A DNA stretch of 64,000 nucleotides from Paenibacillus ginsengihumi DSM 21568 (GCF_000380965.1 NZ_KB905552.1:1-64000); one strand, 5' to 3'. Positions 20,866 through 31,049 are shown, counted from the stretch's first letter. Made by a program: numbers and translations. Notes: generated by a model not told the origin, from the sequence alone.

Positions 20866-21034
20866 CTATCTTGAAAATAGCGCGGGGCCCGCGGCCCAAT
20901 TTTCACCATCTGATGGTGCTGCGCCAGCGGCATGGGGGTCTATCATGAAAATTCGACGAAGCCCTTCGGCGAATTTTCAACACCGAAGGTGACGTCCGAT
21001 AGACGAAGGGAAGTGCCAGCGCTCGTCATAGGCG
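20866..21034. repeat. Dispersed repeat family B, copy 2 (modules 1 and 2)
   Basis: Module 1 (20866-20940) runs from CTATCTTGAAAATAG through a CCATCTGATGG hairpin to GCCAGCGGCATGGGGGTC. Module 2 (20941-21034) holds GAAAATTCG..CGAATTTTC, then CAACACCGAAGGTGACG, and ends CTCGTCATAGGCGG. The same two modules in the same order lie at 62459-62624. The element ends about 60 bases before secG. Confidence 0.8.
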
Positions 21035-21095
21035 GCTATTTTCGGACATGGCTTGACGACAAGCTTCGTTCAACGTTTGCCGGGAGGTGGAATTC

Positions 21096-21335
21096 ATGGA
21101 AGTGGCTTTGAAGATCATACTGGTCATCGCATCGCTCGGGTTGATCGCGGTCGTGTTGCTGCAGAAGGGCAAGAGCGCAGGATTGTCCGGTGCCATCTCC
21201 GGGGGCGCGGAGCATTTGTTCGGCAAGCAGAAAGCCCGCGGTCTGGAGCTGTTCTTGTCTCGATTGACGATCGGACTCGCGATTGCGTTCTTTGTTTTGT
21301 CTGCGGTTGTGGCTTTCTTTGTAAAACAAACCTAA
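21096..21335 (+). CDS. secG: Preprotein translocase subunit SecG
   Basis: Membrane protein of 79 residues that assists SecYEG protein export. There are two hydrophobic segments (about 4-22 and 54-75) separated by a cytoplasmic loop with [21 protein letters not shown], typical of SecG. ATG at 21096 follows GGGAGGTGG (21081-21089); a GTG at 21087 would add three residues. The secG-rnr-smpB-ssrA order is common in Bacillales. A terminator follows. Confidence 0.92.
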   Translation: MEVALKIILVIASLGLIAVVLLQKGKSAGLSGAISGGAEHLFGKQKARGLELFLSRLTIGLAIAFFVLSAVVAFFVKQT

Positions 21336-21346
21336 TGATAAAATGA

Positions 21347-21382
21347 CAACAGCGGGAGCAAACTACTCCTGCTGTTTTTTTA
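21347..21382 (+). terminator. Intrinsic terminator after secG
   Basis: AACAGCGGGAG and CTCCTGCTGTT pair, followed by TTTTTTA. Confidence 0.85.
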
Positions 21383-21438
21383 TCGCTACAGAAAGTTTAA
21401 CTTTGCGAAAGGATTAAAGCGAAGTGCGACTTTCTGTA

Positions 21439-21506
21439 CCAAGAAAAACAACCGCTAAAACGCGGTCGCTCATCCATGAATGGACATCGATAGACGTTTT
21501 TCTTAT
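21439..21506. repeat. Dispersed repeat family C, copy 2
   Basis: Runs from CCAAGAAAAACAACCGCTAA to CATCGATAGACGTTTTTCTT. The stem AAGAAAAAC/GTTTTTCTT is perfect here. It aligns with 12145-12211, and several of the differences fall on both sides of the stem. It lies between the secG terminator and rnr. Confidence 0.7.
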
Positions 21507-21671
21507 ATAGCTGCCCGAAGCATTGCCAAAAAAAGCGGGTGCAAACGGAAATTCATGGATTTTTGCGAAACTTGGAATCGTATGGGGCATGGAAACAGGC
21601 GGCGGCTTGCCTGTCGCCATAGTCTTATATCGATCCTTACAGATGACGAACTAAGGCAGGTGAAGCAATGA

Positions 21672-24059
21672 ATGGTAACTAGAGAAGAATTGCTCGAATT
21701 TATGAAGGAAACGGCGTATAAGCCGATGACGTATAACGAATTGAATCGGCATTTTCAGACGGAGAACGCAGAAGAGTTCAAGCAGTTTCTGAAGCTGCTG
21801 AACGAGCTGGAAGGGGAAGGCCTCATTCTGCGGACGCGGAATGACCGTTACGGGGTGCCGGAGCGGATGAATTTGCTGCGGGGGAAGCTGCAGGCGCATG
21901 CCAAAGGCTTCGGATTCCTCATTCCGGAGGATCGCGATCATCCGGACGTCTATATTCATGCGAACGACATGGGCACGGCGATGAACGGCGATATCGTGCT
22001 GGTTAGGATCAACTCGAAAAGCAGGGACGGCGGCCGGTTGGAGGGCGAGGTTGTGCGCGTCGTCAGTCGCGGCAATACGCAAATCGTTGGCTTGTTCCAA
22101 TCGCATGAGGAATACGGCTTCGTCATTCCGGACGACAAGCGGGTGATTCGCGATATTTTCGTACCGAAGCATTCCTTCCATGGGGCGATGGACGGGCATA
22201 AGGTCGTCGTCAAAATCGTCAACTACCCGGAAGGCCGGGCGGCGGCGGAAGGCGAAGTGATCGAGATTCTCGGTCACAAGAACGATCCCGGCATCGACAT
22301 CCTGTCGATTATTCGCAAGCATCAGCTGCCAGAAACGTTCCCGGACGAGGTCATGGCAGAAGCCGAAGCGGTGCCGGATACGATTGCGGAGGAAGAGCTG
22401 AAGGGACGCCGCGATTTGCGGCATAAGCGCATTGTGACGATCGACGGAGAAGATGCCAAGGACTTGGACGATGCCGTCAATGTGGAACTGCTTCCGAACG
22501 GGCATTACCTGCTTGGCGTTCATATCGCCGATGTCAGCTATTATGTCAAGGAAGGCTCGGCGCTCGATCGGGAAGCTTACAACCGCGGCTGCAGCGTCTA
22601 TCTCGTCGACCGAGTCATTCCGATGCTGCCGCACCGGCTGTCGAACGGCATCTGTTCGTTGAATCCGCAGGTGGACCGCCTGACGATGTCGTGCGAAATG
22701 GAGTTCGACGAGAACGCGAACCTTGTGCGACACGATATTTTTACGAGCGTTATTCGGACTTGCGAACGGATGACTTATACGAATGTCCGCAAGCTGCTGA
22801 CGGAGGAAGAGCTGGAGCCCGAGCTGCAGGCGAAGTATTCTTACTTGCTGGGCGATTTTCGCCTTATGGAAGAGCTGGCCATGAAGCTGCGCGCGAAGCG
22901 GATGCGGCGCGGGGCGATCGATTTCGACTTCCAGGAGTCAAAGGTTTTGGTGGACGAGAATGGCAAGCCGACGGATATCGTGAAGCGGGAGCGGTCGATC
23001 GCCGAAATGATCATCGAAGAATTCATGCTGGCGGCGAACGAGACGGTGGCGGAACATTTTCATTGGCTGAAGGTGCCCTTCCTGTACCGGATTCACGAGG
23101 AACCGGATGCGGAGAAGCTGCAGCATTTTCTGGAGTTTATTACGAATTTCGGATATGTCGTGCGGGGCAAGGGCAATACGGTACATCCGCGGGCGCTGCA
23201 GACGCTGTTGGAAGAGATCAAGGGGAAGAAGGAAGAAACGGTCATCAGCACAGTGATGCTGCGCTCCATGAAGCAGGCGAAGTACGATTCGCAAAGCCTC
23301 GGTCATTACGGCCTGGCGGCGGAATTTTATTCGCATTTCACCTCGCCGATCCGCCGTTATCCGGACCTGGTCATTCACCGCGTGATCCGCGAGGTGCTGG
23401 ATTCCGGTGTTTTGACGGATGAACGGCAGGACTATTTGGCTTCGCGGATGGACGATATCGCCCGGCAATCGTCGGAGCGGGAACGGGTGGCGGTCGATGC
23501 GGAGCGGGAGACGGAGTCGCTTAAGAAGGCGCAGTTCATGCTCGACAAGGTCGGAGAAGAGTTCGATGGCATTATCAGCAGCGTGACCAGCTTTGGCCTG
23601 TTCGTCGAGCTGGACAATACGGTGGAGGGGCTTATTCACCTGTCCAATTTGACGGACGACTATTACCATTTCCACGAAGCGCAGCATGCCTTGATCGGGG
23701 AGCGGACGTCGCGGATTTACCGCCTGGGCGACGAGGTCAAGGTACGCGTCTCCCGCGTCAATATGGATGAGCGCACCATCGATTTCGAGATGGTGAATAT
23801 GAAGCCGCGGCCGCAGAAGGTCAGCCTTGTCGACGCGCTGAACGCGGCGGGCAAGGGCAAGCGCAGCGGCCGCAAGGGCCGCGGCGGAGCGTCCGCCGCC
23901 GCGATCACTGCGCGCGGCGGCGGACGGAAGCCGCGCAAGGGCGGAGCCGCCGTCGTGGCGATCCCGCAGCGGCCGGTTAGCCGCAAGGGCGCTGCGAAGG
24001 CGGCGGAGCCTGCCGCTTCCGGGGCGAAGCGGAAGCGGAAGCGCGCGGCGAAGCGCTAG
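21672..24059 (+). CDS. rnr: Ribonuclease R
   Basis: 3'-5' exoribonuclease of 795 residues that degrades structured RNA and, with SmpB-tmRNA, non-stop mRNA. In order it has an N-terminal winged helix (1-70), cold-shock/OB domains with [10 protein letters not shown], the RNB catalytic domain with the Asp cluster [12 protein letters not shown] (about 256-267) and a C-terminal S1 domain (from [19 protein letters not shown]). The last 60 residues are a lysine/arginine-rich tail, usual for this enzyme and likely RNA-binding. ATG at 21672 follows AGGTGA. It precedes smpB and ssrA, its functional partners. Confidence 0.96.
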   Translation: MVTREELLEFMKETAYKPMTYNELNRHFQTENAEEFKQFLKLLNELEGEGLILRTRNDRYGVPERMNLLRGKLQAHAKGFGFLIPEDRDHPDVYIHANDMGTAMNGDIVLVRINSKSRDGGRLEGEVVRVVSRGNTQIVGLFQSHEEYGFVIPDDKRVIRDIFVPKHSFHGAMDGHKVVVKIVNYPEGRAAAEGEVIEILGHKNDPGIDILSIIRKHQLPETFPDEVMAEAEAVPDTIAEEELKGRRDLRHKRIVTIDGEDAKDLDDAVNVELLPNGHYLLGVHIADVSYYVKEGSALDREAYNRGCSVYLVDRVIPMLPHRLSNGICSLNPQVDRLTMSCEMEFDENANLVRHDIFTSVIRTCERMTYTNVRKLLTEEELEPELQAKYSYLLGDFRLMEELAMKLRAKRMRRGAIDFDFQESKVLVDENGKPTDIVKRERSIAEMIIEEFMLAANETVAEHFHWLKVPFLYRIHEEPDAEKLQHFLEFITNFGYVVRGKGNTVHPRALQTLLEEIKGKKEETVISTVMLRSMKQAKYDSQSLGHYGLAAEFYSHFTSPIRRYPDLVIHRVIREVLDSGVLTDERQDYLASRMDDIARQSSERERVAVDAERETESLKKAQFMLDKVGEEFDGIISSVTSFGLFVELDNTVEGLIHLSNLTDDYYHFHEAQHALIGERTSRIYRLGDEVKVRVSRVNMDERTIDFEMVNMKPRPQKVSLVDALNAAGKGKRSGRKGRGGASAAAITARGGGRKPRKGGAAVVAIPQRPVSRKGAAKAAEPAASGAKRKRKRAAKR

Positions 24060-24336
24060 CCGCAGCGGGGCGGCTGGCGCTTCGCCGGAGGGCGCGGCGC
24101 CGGCGGGAGCGGGCCGCGGCTCGCGCCTGTGCCGCCTATGCCGCCTGTGCTGCCTTGGCAGTCTGGCGCGGGCTCTTAGCGGCTTAAGGACTGCGGCCGG
24201 GGCATCATTGCATGCGCCCTGCATTCGATGAGCATTCGGTGTGGCGCCCCTTGATTTCTTGCCGCGTAGTTGGTAAAATAAGCTCCATCCCTGAATGTGC
24301 ACCGGTTTGTAGGCAGGGAAGGAGAGTGCAGTTCCG

Positions 24337-24822
24337 ATGAGCAAGAAATCGACGACCGAAGGGAAACTGCTTGCGCAGAACAAGAAAGCGTCCCATGACT
24401 ATTTTATAGAGGATACGTATGAGTGCGGCCTTGTCCTGACAGGAACGGAAATCAAGTCGCTCCGGCAGGGAAAGGCCAACATCAGCGACGCTTTCGCGAC
24501 GATTCGCAACGGCGAAGCGTTCATTCACAATATGCATATCAGCCCGTTCGAGCAGGGCAACCGGCACAATCCTTCGGACCCGACCCGGGCCCGCAAGCTG
24601 CTGCTGCACAAGTCGCAGATCATGAAGCTGCTCGGAACGGTCAAGCAGGAAGGCTATACGCTTGTGCCGCTCAAGGTGTACACGCGCAACGGATACGCCA
24701 AGCTGCTGCTCGGCATCGGCCGAGGCAAGAAGCAATACGACAAGCGGGAGAGCGCAGCCAAGCGCGATGCGCAGCGGGACATCCAGCGTGCGCTCCGCGA
24801 GAAGCAGAAGGTCGCCCGATAA
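24337..24822 (+). CDS. smpB: SsrA-binding protein
   Basis: Cytoplasmic protein of 161 residues that binds tmRNA and brings it to stalled ribosomes for trans-translation. The N-terminal segment [35 protein letters not shown] and the basic C-terminal tail ([20 protein letters not shown]), which enters the empty mRNA channel, are all present. ATG at 24337 follows GGAAGGAGAG. The tmRNA gene begins 200 bases downstream with its own promoter. Confidence 0.96.
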   Translation: MSKKSTTEGKLLAQNKKASHDYFIEDTYECGLVLTGTEIKSLRQGKANISDAFATIRNGEAFIHNMHISPFEQGNRHNPSDPTRARKLLLHKSQIMKLLGTVKQEGYTLVPLKVYTRNGYAKLLLGIGRGKKQYDKRESAAKRDAQRDIQRALREKQKVAR

Positions 24823-24922
24823 TCGGACGGCGGCTTCCCGGTGTTCCGGGTGAATGCTATGCCAATACTGGGCATAGAGACCTCAGATTCCATCACTTCG
24901 ATATTCTTTTTGCTCGAAAATG

Positions 24923-24931
24923 TGGTATAAT
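24923..24931 (+). promoter_or_regulatory. Promoter of ssrA (extended -10)
   Basis: TGG followed by consensus TATAAT (24926-24931), about 93 bases before the tmRNA 5' end. The -35 region is weak. Confidence 0.55.
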
Positions 24932-25023
24932 GAAATAGCATCGAGAGCAACAGCAGATGCTTTTCTTCATAACCTTTTTCATTATTGGCTTCCCGTCTCT
25001 TCCCAGCGGGAAGCTTCTCATGC

Positions 25024-25387
25024 GGGGACGTTCTTAGGATTCGACGGGGATAGTTCGAGCATGGGTTGCGGGTAGTGGGGACGCGTCCACTTCATCAACG
25101 CTAACGCCAAATTAAATGGCAAACAACAACAATCCTACGCTTTCGCAGCTTAATAACCTGTGAGCGTGCTCCTACTCTGCATCGCCCATGTGCCGGGATA
25201 GGGGCTCAACCTTAGTGGGATACGCTGTCCAGTCTCCGCCTGGGGCTGGCTGAAGAAGACAATCAGGCTGACTTGAGTGAAAGCCGGTTACGGGGCGTTC
25301 GCTCGAGTGACATCAAAACTGTGACTACACCCGTAGAAGCCTGTGTGGCGTTATCTTCGGACAGGGGTTCGACTCCCCTCGTCTCCA
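25024..25387 (+). ncRNA. ssrA: Transfer-messenger RNA (tmRNA)
   Basis: The 5' end GGGGACG pairs with CGTCTCC at 25380-25386; GGATTCGACGGGG near the 5' end and GGGGTTCGACTCCCC at the 3' end are the tRNA-like hallmarks. The tag frame begins at the resume codon GCC (25106) and encodes AKLNGKQQQSYAFAA, followed by two TAA stops (25151-25156). The FAA end is a Clp-protease degron. The CCA tail is not fully encoded (A, then TAA). It works with SmpB and RNase R encoded just upstream. Confidence 0.95.
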
Positions 25388-25393
25388 TAATAC

Positions 25394-25426
25394 TTGAAAA
25401 AGCACCCAAAAGGGTGCTTTTTGCAA
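25394..25426 (+). terminator. Intrinsic terminator of ssrA
   Basis: AAAAAGCACCC, AAAA loop, GGGTGCTTTTT. Confidence 0.9.
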
Positions 25427-25585
25427 TCTATAAAAGCAGATATTAAACTGAATAAGAAATATTTCTGATGCTGTACGGGGTGGTACGGAACTGTAATGTC
25501 GTTCGGTTTTTGTAAAAAGGGTTGGTGAATTGATGGATGATAAGGATCACCGCATCTCTTGACAATGGTAAACTGAACTTAAACA

Positions 25586-25616
25586 GGAGCCCCCTAAAAT
25601 AAGGGACTCCTTGATC
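25586..25616. terminator. Hairpin in the ssrA downstream region
   Basis: AGGAG..CCCT and AGGG..CTCCTT form an interrupted stem around TAAAATA. No strong T-run follows, so it could simply be structure. Confidence 0.35.
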
Positions 25617-25623
25617 AAGAATA

Positions 25624-25766
25624 ACGTAGCATTTTGCTACGGGTTCAATGTGTTATTATTCTATGCAGAACATCACTAATTACGACAAAAGAGCAGTCAC
25701 AAGGACTACTCTTCTGGGATCAAATTCTTCAACGTGATAAATCACGGGTTCAATGTAACCTTATTA
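25624..25766. repeat. Two co-varying hairpin units downstream of ssrA
   Basis: Unit 1 (25624-25657) is AAC, stem GTAGCA/TGCTAC, GGGTTCAATGT, TTATTAT. Unit 2 (25732-25766) is AAC, stem GTGA/TCAC, GGGTTCAATGT, TTATTAT. The tail is conserved, while the stems differ and still pair. Between them lies a third hairpin, AAGAGCAGT/ACTACTCTT. No open frame uses the region. Confidence 0.65.
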
Positions 25767-25938
25767 TGACAAAGTAAAGGGTGCTTGAAAAGGTGCTCCT
25801 CTCTTTGGGTGATGTTGTTTTGGGCAAACACCATTCTACCAAAGATTTGGAGCCCTTTTCATATTTTCAAGGTACGATACTTTCGAAATTCAGGATCAAA
25901 TAAATCGCTTTTCCGGAATGGTTTTCTGCATCTTCCCT

Positions 25939-25968
25939 TTGCATTCCTTAACTAAAACAAGGTAATAT
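25939..25968 (+). promoter_or_regulatory. Candidate promoter of the CPA2 antiporter
   Basis: TTGCAT, an 18-base spacer and TAATAT, 30 bases before the start codon. Confidence 0.4.
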
Positions 25969-25998
25969 TAAGAAAAAATTTGAACGGAAGGAGCAATC

Positions 25999-27873
25999 AT
26001 GCATAACGATCTGACATCCCTGTTGCTTGTTGTAGCCCTTGCTTTTTTGGTTCCTATCGCGCTGCAATATTTCAATCTGCGGGTCATTCCCGTGGTGGTC
26101 GCCGAGATTTTCGTCGGGCTGATCATAGGCAAATCCGGGTTCAATCTTATTGTGCCGGAGGGGTGGGTTAGCCAGCTTTCGACGTTGGGGCTGATCTTTC
26201 TTATGTTTTTGAGCGGGCTTGAACTGGACGTGTCCCTCTTCAAGCCGAAAAAGACGTCGCGGGCGATTTTGGACAACTTGCCGAAGGATCATTTTAAGGA
26301 CGAGCTGAGCAAGAGAAAGCCGCCGAACCCGCTGTTGCTGTCGAGTATCGTCTTCCTGCTGATCGCGGCTGTCTCTTATGGTTGTGCGGTATTTTTGCAG
26401 CAATTAAACTATATTACCGAGCCTTACTTGTTCACCATCATGATTGCCTCGATCTCCCTCGGGGTGGTCGTGCCGGTATTAAAAGAGAAAAAACTGCTGG
26501 AGCACGCTTACGGACAAACGCTGCTGCTCATTACGATCCTTTCCGATCTCATCACCATGATATTGCTGGGCGTGTATATCAGCATGCAGGCCGGCAGTAC
26601 GGAGAGCTTATGGCTGCTCGGCTTGTTCTTCGTGCTCGTCTTCGTGATCTACCGTTTTGCCGCCCGGTTCATGCGTTCCAGATTCATCAGCAGGATTAGC
26701 GGCGGAGGCACGGCCCAGTTGGGCACGCGCGCAATCTTCGCGCTCATTCTCATGCTTGTCGTGCTTAGCGAGACGCTTGGCGTGGAAAGTATTCTCGGCG
26801 CTTTCCTGGCCGGGGTGATCGTATCTCTGCTGCGGCCTTCGCGCGAGATGGTCCATCAACTGGAGTCGTTCGGTTACGGGTTTCTCGTTCCGATTTTTTT
26901 CATCATGGTCGGGGTTGACCTGGATATTCCCGCCTTGGTCACCGACTGGAAGATTGTGCTGCTCATTCCGCTGCTGATCGGACTTATTTTTGTGGCGCGG
27001 TATGTTCCTACGCTGCTGCTCGGCTTCTGGTTCCGCTTCAAATACGCTTCTTCCGGCGGTCTGCTGATGGCCAGCACCTTGAGCCTGGTGATCGCCGCGG
27101 CTTCCGTAGCGTATGAATTAGGGATTATTTCGGCCGAACTGCAGGGGGCCGTGATTTTGGTCTGCGTGATCAACTGCCTGCTTTTCCCCGTGCTCTTTAA
27201 TAAGCAGGTGCCCAGAGCGCAGGGCGCGCGGGTGCGGGCCTCCTTGATCGGAGCCAATCACGTGACGCTGCCGGTTTCTCAGGATTTGCTGAAAGACGGA
27301 TTTGACATCGCAATATACAGCGCAGACGCTTCGGTTGGGGACGAACAATCCAAGCAGGACTACGGACGGTTTCCGCTTACCGTCGTTTCCGATTTAGAAG
27401 CGGATACCTTGCTAAAGGCAGGCGCGTTTAATACCGATGTGATCGTATTCGGCTCCATGGACGAGCTTCAGAATGCCAAGCTGGCCCGAAAGGCCAAGTC
27501 CCTGGGCATCGACAAGATTATCGTTCGGGCGGAGAGCCCGGAACTCATCCAGTCGCTGCAAGCCGAGGCGTTCAACGTCTTCTCGACGCTGTTCGCCTCC
27601 CGGATGCTGCTCAAAGGGCTGATTCAGTATCCGAGCGCCGTAATGCTGATGACCCAGGACGACTCCTTGCAGGAAATCACGGTTCAGAATCCGAAATACA
27701 ATAACGTGCAGCTCAAGGAATTGCCTTTTCTCGGCGATGCCTTGATTCTGCGGATCTATCGCGGAGAATCGTTCATCGTTCCGCACGGAGCGACGCAGCT
27801 GCTTGCGCAGGACCGTCTACTGGTCAGCGGCAGCGCGGAATCGATTCAAGCGCTCAAGGCGGAGCTGGAATAA
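25999..27873 (+). CDS. CPA2-type monovalent cation/proton antiporter with TrkA domains
   Basis: Membrane protein of 624 residues. The first roughly 395 hold about twelve hydrophobic segments of the Na+/H+ exchanger fold (VVVAEIFVGLIIGKSGFNL, then FLMFLSGLELDVSLF), as in KefB-type potassium/proton antiporters. About 415-520 resembles a TrkA-N nucleotide-binding domain, although its glycine-rich loop is weak, and 545-624 a TrkA-C domain that may bind a regulatory ligand. The likely role is K+ or Na+ efflux and pH homeostasis; the ion cannot be told from sequence. ATG at 25999 follows GGAAGGAG. It is monocistronic, with a terminator just after the stop. Confidence 0.88.
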   Translation: MHNDLTSLLLVVALAFLVPIALQYFNLRVIPVVVAEIFVGLIIGKSGFNLIVPEGWVSQLSTLGLIFLMFLSGLELDVSLFKPKKTSRAILDNLPKDHFKDELSKRKPPNPLLLSSIVFLLIAAVSYGCAVFLQQLNYITEPYLFTIMIASISLGVVVPVLKEKKLLEHAYGQTLLLITILSDLITMILLGVYISMQAGSTESLWLLGLFFVLVFVIYRFAARFMRSRFISRISGGGTAQLGTRAIFALILMLVVLSETLGVESILGAFLAGVIVSLLRPSREMVHQLESFGYGFLVPIFFIMVGVDLDIPALVTDWKIVLLIPLLIGLIFVARYVPTLLLGFWFRFKYASSGGLLMASTLSLVIAAASVAYELGIISAELQGAVILVCVINCLLFPVLFNKQVPRAQGARVRASLIGANHVTLPVSQDLLKDGFDIAIYSADASVGDEQSKQDYGRFPLTVVSDLEADTLLKAGAFNTDVIVFGSMDELQNAKLARKAKSLGIDKIIVRAESPELIQSLQAEAFNVFSTLFASRMLLKGLIQYPSAVMLMTQDDSLQEITVQNPKYNNVQLKELPFLGDALILRIYRGESFIVPHGATQLLAQDRLLVSGSAESIQALKAELE

Positions 27874-27888
27874 GCGGCGATGCAGGAC

Positions 27889-27914
27889 AAGCGGCCTAAT
27901 CGGGCCGCTTTTTC
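27889..27914 (+). terminator. Terminator after the antiporter
   Basis: AAGCGGCC, TAAT, GGGCCGCTT, then TTT. Confidence 0.85.
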
Positions 27915-28058
27915 GTATTTAGGGCGTCCTTCGCTCCGCTTTTCTGACAGGCGCCCCTGCAACAGTTCCATTCCACGACAACTTCGTCCAGGTATTAATA
28001 AATTTGGTCCGATTTGAAAATAATGAGAGCGACAGTTCTTTCTTCTGGAGGTTAACCT

Positions 28059-29576
28059 ATGAACCAAACGAGCTTGGACGGTAGCCGCTCAGAAACAGAG
28101 ATACAACCCATTTCACCCGAGCTGGAGACGAATTTACAGTGGCTCGAAAAGCATTTTGAACACTGCGAAGATTTAACCTTTTTTCAGTGGCGCTTTGGAC
28201 TGGAGCTCCGGTATACCGCCTACTCCGTCTATTTCGAATCGTTATTTGAAGATAAGACCGTCAATTATATGAAGGCATCGCTTCAGGACCTTGTTCCTCA
28301 CGAAGTAGGGCCTGCCCTATCTGTCACTCCTGAAGATGTCATTCATTTTTTCGGCAACCACGGCATTTCCTCGCAATCTGCCAAGCTGATCGACGATCTG
28401 AATGAAGCGGCAGATGAGATTGTTACAGGGCATCTTCTTATTTTTTTTGACGGTTGGAATCAAGCGTTGTCTTACAAGTTTGCTTCCCTGATAACCAGGC
28501 AAGTGACCGAACCGATTGCCGAATCCGTCGTTCATGGTCCGCGGGAGAGTACCGTAGAAAACTTGCAAAAAAATATCGGCATGCTGCGCATGCGTTTAAA
28601 AACGCCCAATTTTAAACTGGAAAAGTTTACGCTCGGGGTAGAAACCAAAACAGAAATCAATATCGCTTATTTGGCCAATATCGTGAACATGGAGGTTTTG
28701 GCGGAGCTTAAAAGGCGGCTTTCCAAGATGGAGAAGGTGAATGTTCTTGACGCCTCTTATATTGAAGAGTGGGTGGAGGACTCGACTTTTTCCCCATTCC
28801 CTCAATACCGCTACACAGAGCGGCCGGATACCGCGGTTGCGGCCATGCTGGATGGCAAAATCATCGTGCTCACCGAAGGCACCGGTTCGATTCTGATATG
28901 CCCGGGACTTTTTACGGAAATGTATCAATCCGCGGAAGACTTTTACCAGAGAAGTATCATCTCCTCCCTCATTCGCCTCATGAGGATCGTGGCCTTTTTT
29001 ATCGCGTTCAGCCTGCCCAGCATCTATATTGCGTTAACGACGTTTCACCCGGAATTGATCCCTACCGTCCTGCTGCTTGCCATTATGAATGCGCGGGAGG
29101 GAATTCCTTTTCCTGCATTCTATGAAGCGGCCATTATGGAATTTTTCTTCGAGCTTCTCCGGGAAGCGGGAGCGCGATTGCCCAGACAGATTGGCGCGAC
29201 GATCAGCATTGTCGGCGCTCTCGTTATTGGCGAAGCGGCCATATCTGCGGGTATTGCCTCTCCGACGATGGTCGTGGTCGTTGCCTTAACCGGGATCGCT
29301 TCTTTTGCCGTTCCTCAATACAACATGGCAACCGCTTTAAGAATCATCAAGATTCCTCTTATGATTTTAAGCACATTTCTGGGCGGATTCGGTCTGATGA
29401 TCGGCTATCTCTGGCTCTTGCTGCATCTAACGAGCCTCAGATCTCTCGGGCAGCCCTATCTGAACCCATTAGCGCCGCTTCGGCCAAACCAGTTATTGGA
29501 TACTTTCATTCGGGCCCCGTTAAAAATGTTAATGCGTGCATCGCGCAGCAAGCAAATATCCGGAGCGAAAAAATAA
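28059..29576 (+). CDS. Spore germinant receptor subunit A (GerA/GerAA family)
   Basis: Inner-membrane protein of 505 residues. A long hydrophilic N-terminal part (about 1-290) is followed by four to five hydrophobic segments with the family motif region NAREGIPFPAFYEAAIMEF and LREAGARLPRQIGATISIVG. With the B and C subunits it forms a receptor in the spore inner membrane that opens an ion path when a nutrient binds. ATG at 28059 follows CTGGAGG. It is the first gene of a four-gene operon. Expression in the forespore from a sigma-G promoter is expected, but only a poor match is visible upstream. Confidence 0.93.
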   Translation: MNQTSLDGSRSETEIQPISPELETNLQWLEKHFEHCEDLTFFQWRFGLELRYTAYSVYFESLFEDKTVNYMKASLQDLVPHEVGPALSVTPEDVIHFFGNHGISSQSAKLIDDLNEAADEIVTGHLLIFFDGWNQALSYKFASLITRQVTEPIAESVVHGPRESTVENLQKNIGMLRMRLKTPNFKLEKFTLGVETKTEINIAYLANIVNMEVLAELKRRLSKMEKVNVLDASYIEEWVEDSTFSPFPQYRYTERPDTAVAAMLDGKIIVLTEGTGSILICPGLFTEMYQSAEDFYQRSIISSLIRLMRIVAFFIAFSLPSIYIALTTFHPELIPTVLLLAIMNAREGIPFPAFYEAAIMEFFFELLREAGARLPRQIGATISIVGALVIGEAAISAGIASPTMVVVVALTGIASFAVPQYNMATALRIIKIPLMILSTFLGGFGLMIGYLWLLLHLTSLRSLGQPYLNPLAPLRPNQLLDTFIRAPLKMLMRASRSKQISGAKK

Positions 29577-29609
29577 TAAAAGGCCATTTGTCGAAAGAAG
29601 GATCAGGTT

Positions 29610-30767
29610 ATGCGAAAAATCGTCTTTGCCGGCTGTTTGATCGCATGCGTTCTGTTGTTGCCGGGTTGCTGGGACCGGATCGAACTGACGGATCGCTCCC
29701 TCATCTTGGGGCTGGCGATCGACAAAGCCGATCATGAATTGGTCGATCTTACCGTGCAAATCTACAAGCCCATTCATTCCGGCGGGATGGAAGGAAAGTC
29801 GGGCGGAGAGATTTCCTATGTCAATTTGCAAACGAAGGGTAACACGATGTACGACGGGATTCGGGATATTATCCTTCATGTAGGGCGCAAAGCACAGTGG
29901 AGCCATTTGCAGGCGATCATCGTCGAGGATCAGTTAGTGCAAACTTATCCGATCAGCGAGATCCTGGATTATTTTTATCGGGATTATGAGGCCCGACTGA
30001 GCTCTTCGTTTTTCATCGCCCACGGGAAAGCATCGCAATATTTGAAAAAGAAACCGATTATCGAAAAAACAGTCAGTCAACAGTTGCTGCAAATTTCCAA
30101 GAATTCCGATCGCTACAATTACAAAACGACCAACACTTCGTTACTTGATCTGTTCGTCGGTCTTCGCAGCCAGACGGGGATATCGCTTGTCCCTTACGTC
30201 ACGGCAGGCGGAAACCAGGGAGAAGGGCTGGTGGCAACCGGAATGGCCGTCTTGAAAAAGGGAATGTGGAAGGGGGTTGTTTCTCCGCAAGATTCGCAAA
30301 TGATCCAAATGCTGCATAACAAGTACAAGGGCGGAATGATTCGCGTGCCGTGCGAGGCGCCAAGCAAAGCAAGCAATTCCCTGGAAGTATTATCCTTCCA
30401 TTCCCGATTAAAACCGCGCATGGAAGGCGAAGCTGTCAAGCTTCAAGTGTTCGTCCACCTCTCGACCGCCATTGGAGAGATGAGATGCGCGAATTTAAAA
30501 ACGCAGGAGGACGAGAATAAGTTGGCTGAAGCCGCCGCCCGGACCATTGAACAATCTTTAACGAAAACGTTGAACCGAATGAAGCAAAAAAAATTGGACC
30601 TCATCGGATTAGGAGACCGGATCTATCGTAAAGATCCGGCTATATGGAAACGTTGGCGGAACAACTGGGAAGAGCGTTTCGCGAAAGCTCAAATCGAGGT
30701 TAAAGCCCATGTCGAAATCAAGAATAGCGGAACGGCAACGCCCAAACCGCTTTCAAAGGACAAGTAA
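29610..30767 (+). CDS. Ger(x)C-family germination lipoprotein (subunit C)
   Basis: Lipoprotein of 385 residues. The signal sequence ends in the lipobox LLPGC with Cys20, followed by WDRIELTDRS, the start typical of Ger(x)C proteins. The mature part is the three-domain GerC fold that sits on the outer face of the spore inner membrane and joins the receptor complex. ATG at 29610 follows AAGGATCAGG. It lies 33 bases after subunit A and 18 before the small D subunit. Confidence 0.92.
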   Translation: MRKIVFAGCLIACVLLLPGCWDRIELTDRSLILGLAIDKADHELVDLTVQIYKPIHSGGMEGKSGGEISYVNLQTKGNTMYDGIRDIILHVGRKAQWSHLQAIIVEDQLVQTYPISEILDYFYRDYEARLSSSFFIAHGKASQYLKKKPIIEKTVSQQLLQISKNSDRYNYKTTNTSLLDLFVGLRSQTGISLVPYVTAGGNQGEGLVATGMAVLKKGMWKGVVSPQDSQMIQMLHNKYKGGMIRVPCEAPSKASNSLEVLSFHSRLKPRMEGEAVKLQVFVHLSTAIGEMRCANLKTQEDENKLAEAAARTIEQSLTKTLNRMKQKKLDLIGLGDRIYRKDPAIWKRWRNNWEERFAKAQIEVKAHVEIKNSGTATPKPLSKDK

Positions 30768-30785
30768 GCGAAGGAGAGCGAACGG

Positions 30786-31028
30786 ATGGTTGAGAAAATG
30801 GTCGTTGTGATTTCGAGCTATTTGGTCCTGACCATCTATAATCTGGCCAATACCGAAAAAATGGCGCCGCGCGACAAGATCGCCTATGGGGTGAGCGTGA
30901 TTGTCTCAGTTTATCTTGGCGTTGAGTATGTCGGGGAATGGGGAATGCCGATCCTTCAGGATATCGCCGCATGGCTATATAAAGATTTGGGCCGTATGAT
31001 CGCCCGGTATCTGGAAGAGACTTCTTAG
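30786..31028 (+). CDS. Small two-helix membrane protein, germinant receptor D-subunit-like
   Basis: Protein of 80 residues with two hydrophobic segments (about 4-20 and 32-60). It lies between the C and B subunit genes with normal spacing and its own GAAGGAGAG ribosome binding site. Small two-helix D subunits encoded in or beside GerA-type operons are known in Bacillus and modulate receptor activity; size, topology and position fit. Sequence similarity to a named D subunit could not be checked, so the call rests mainly on context. Confidence 0.7.
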   Translation: MVEKMVVVISSYLVLTIYNLANTEKMAPRDKIAYGVSVIVSVYLGVEYVGEWGMPILQDIAAWLYKDLGRMIARYLEETS

Positions 31029-31049
31029 CAAAGGAGCCAGCATCCACGT

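Noticed and set aside
25430-25998. Prophage or island integrated at ssrA
   Set aside because: The location is a known target, but there is no integrase and no repeat of the ssrA 3' end in the window.
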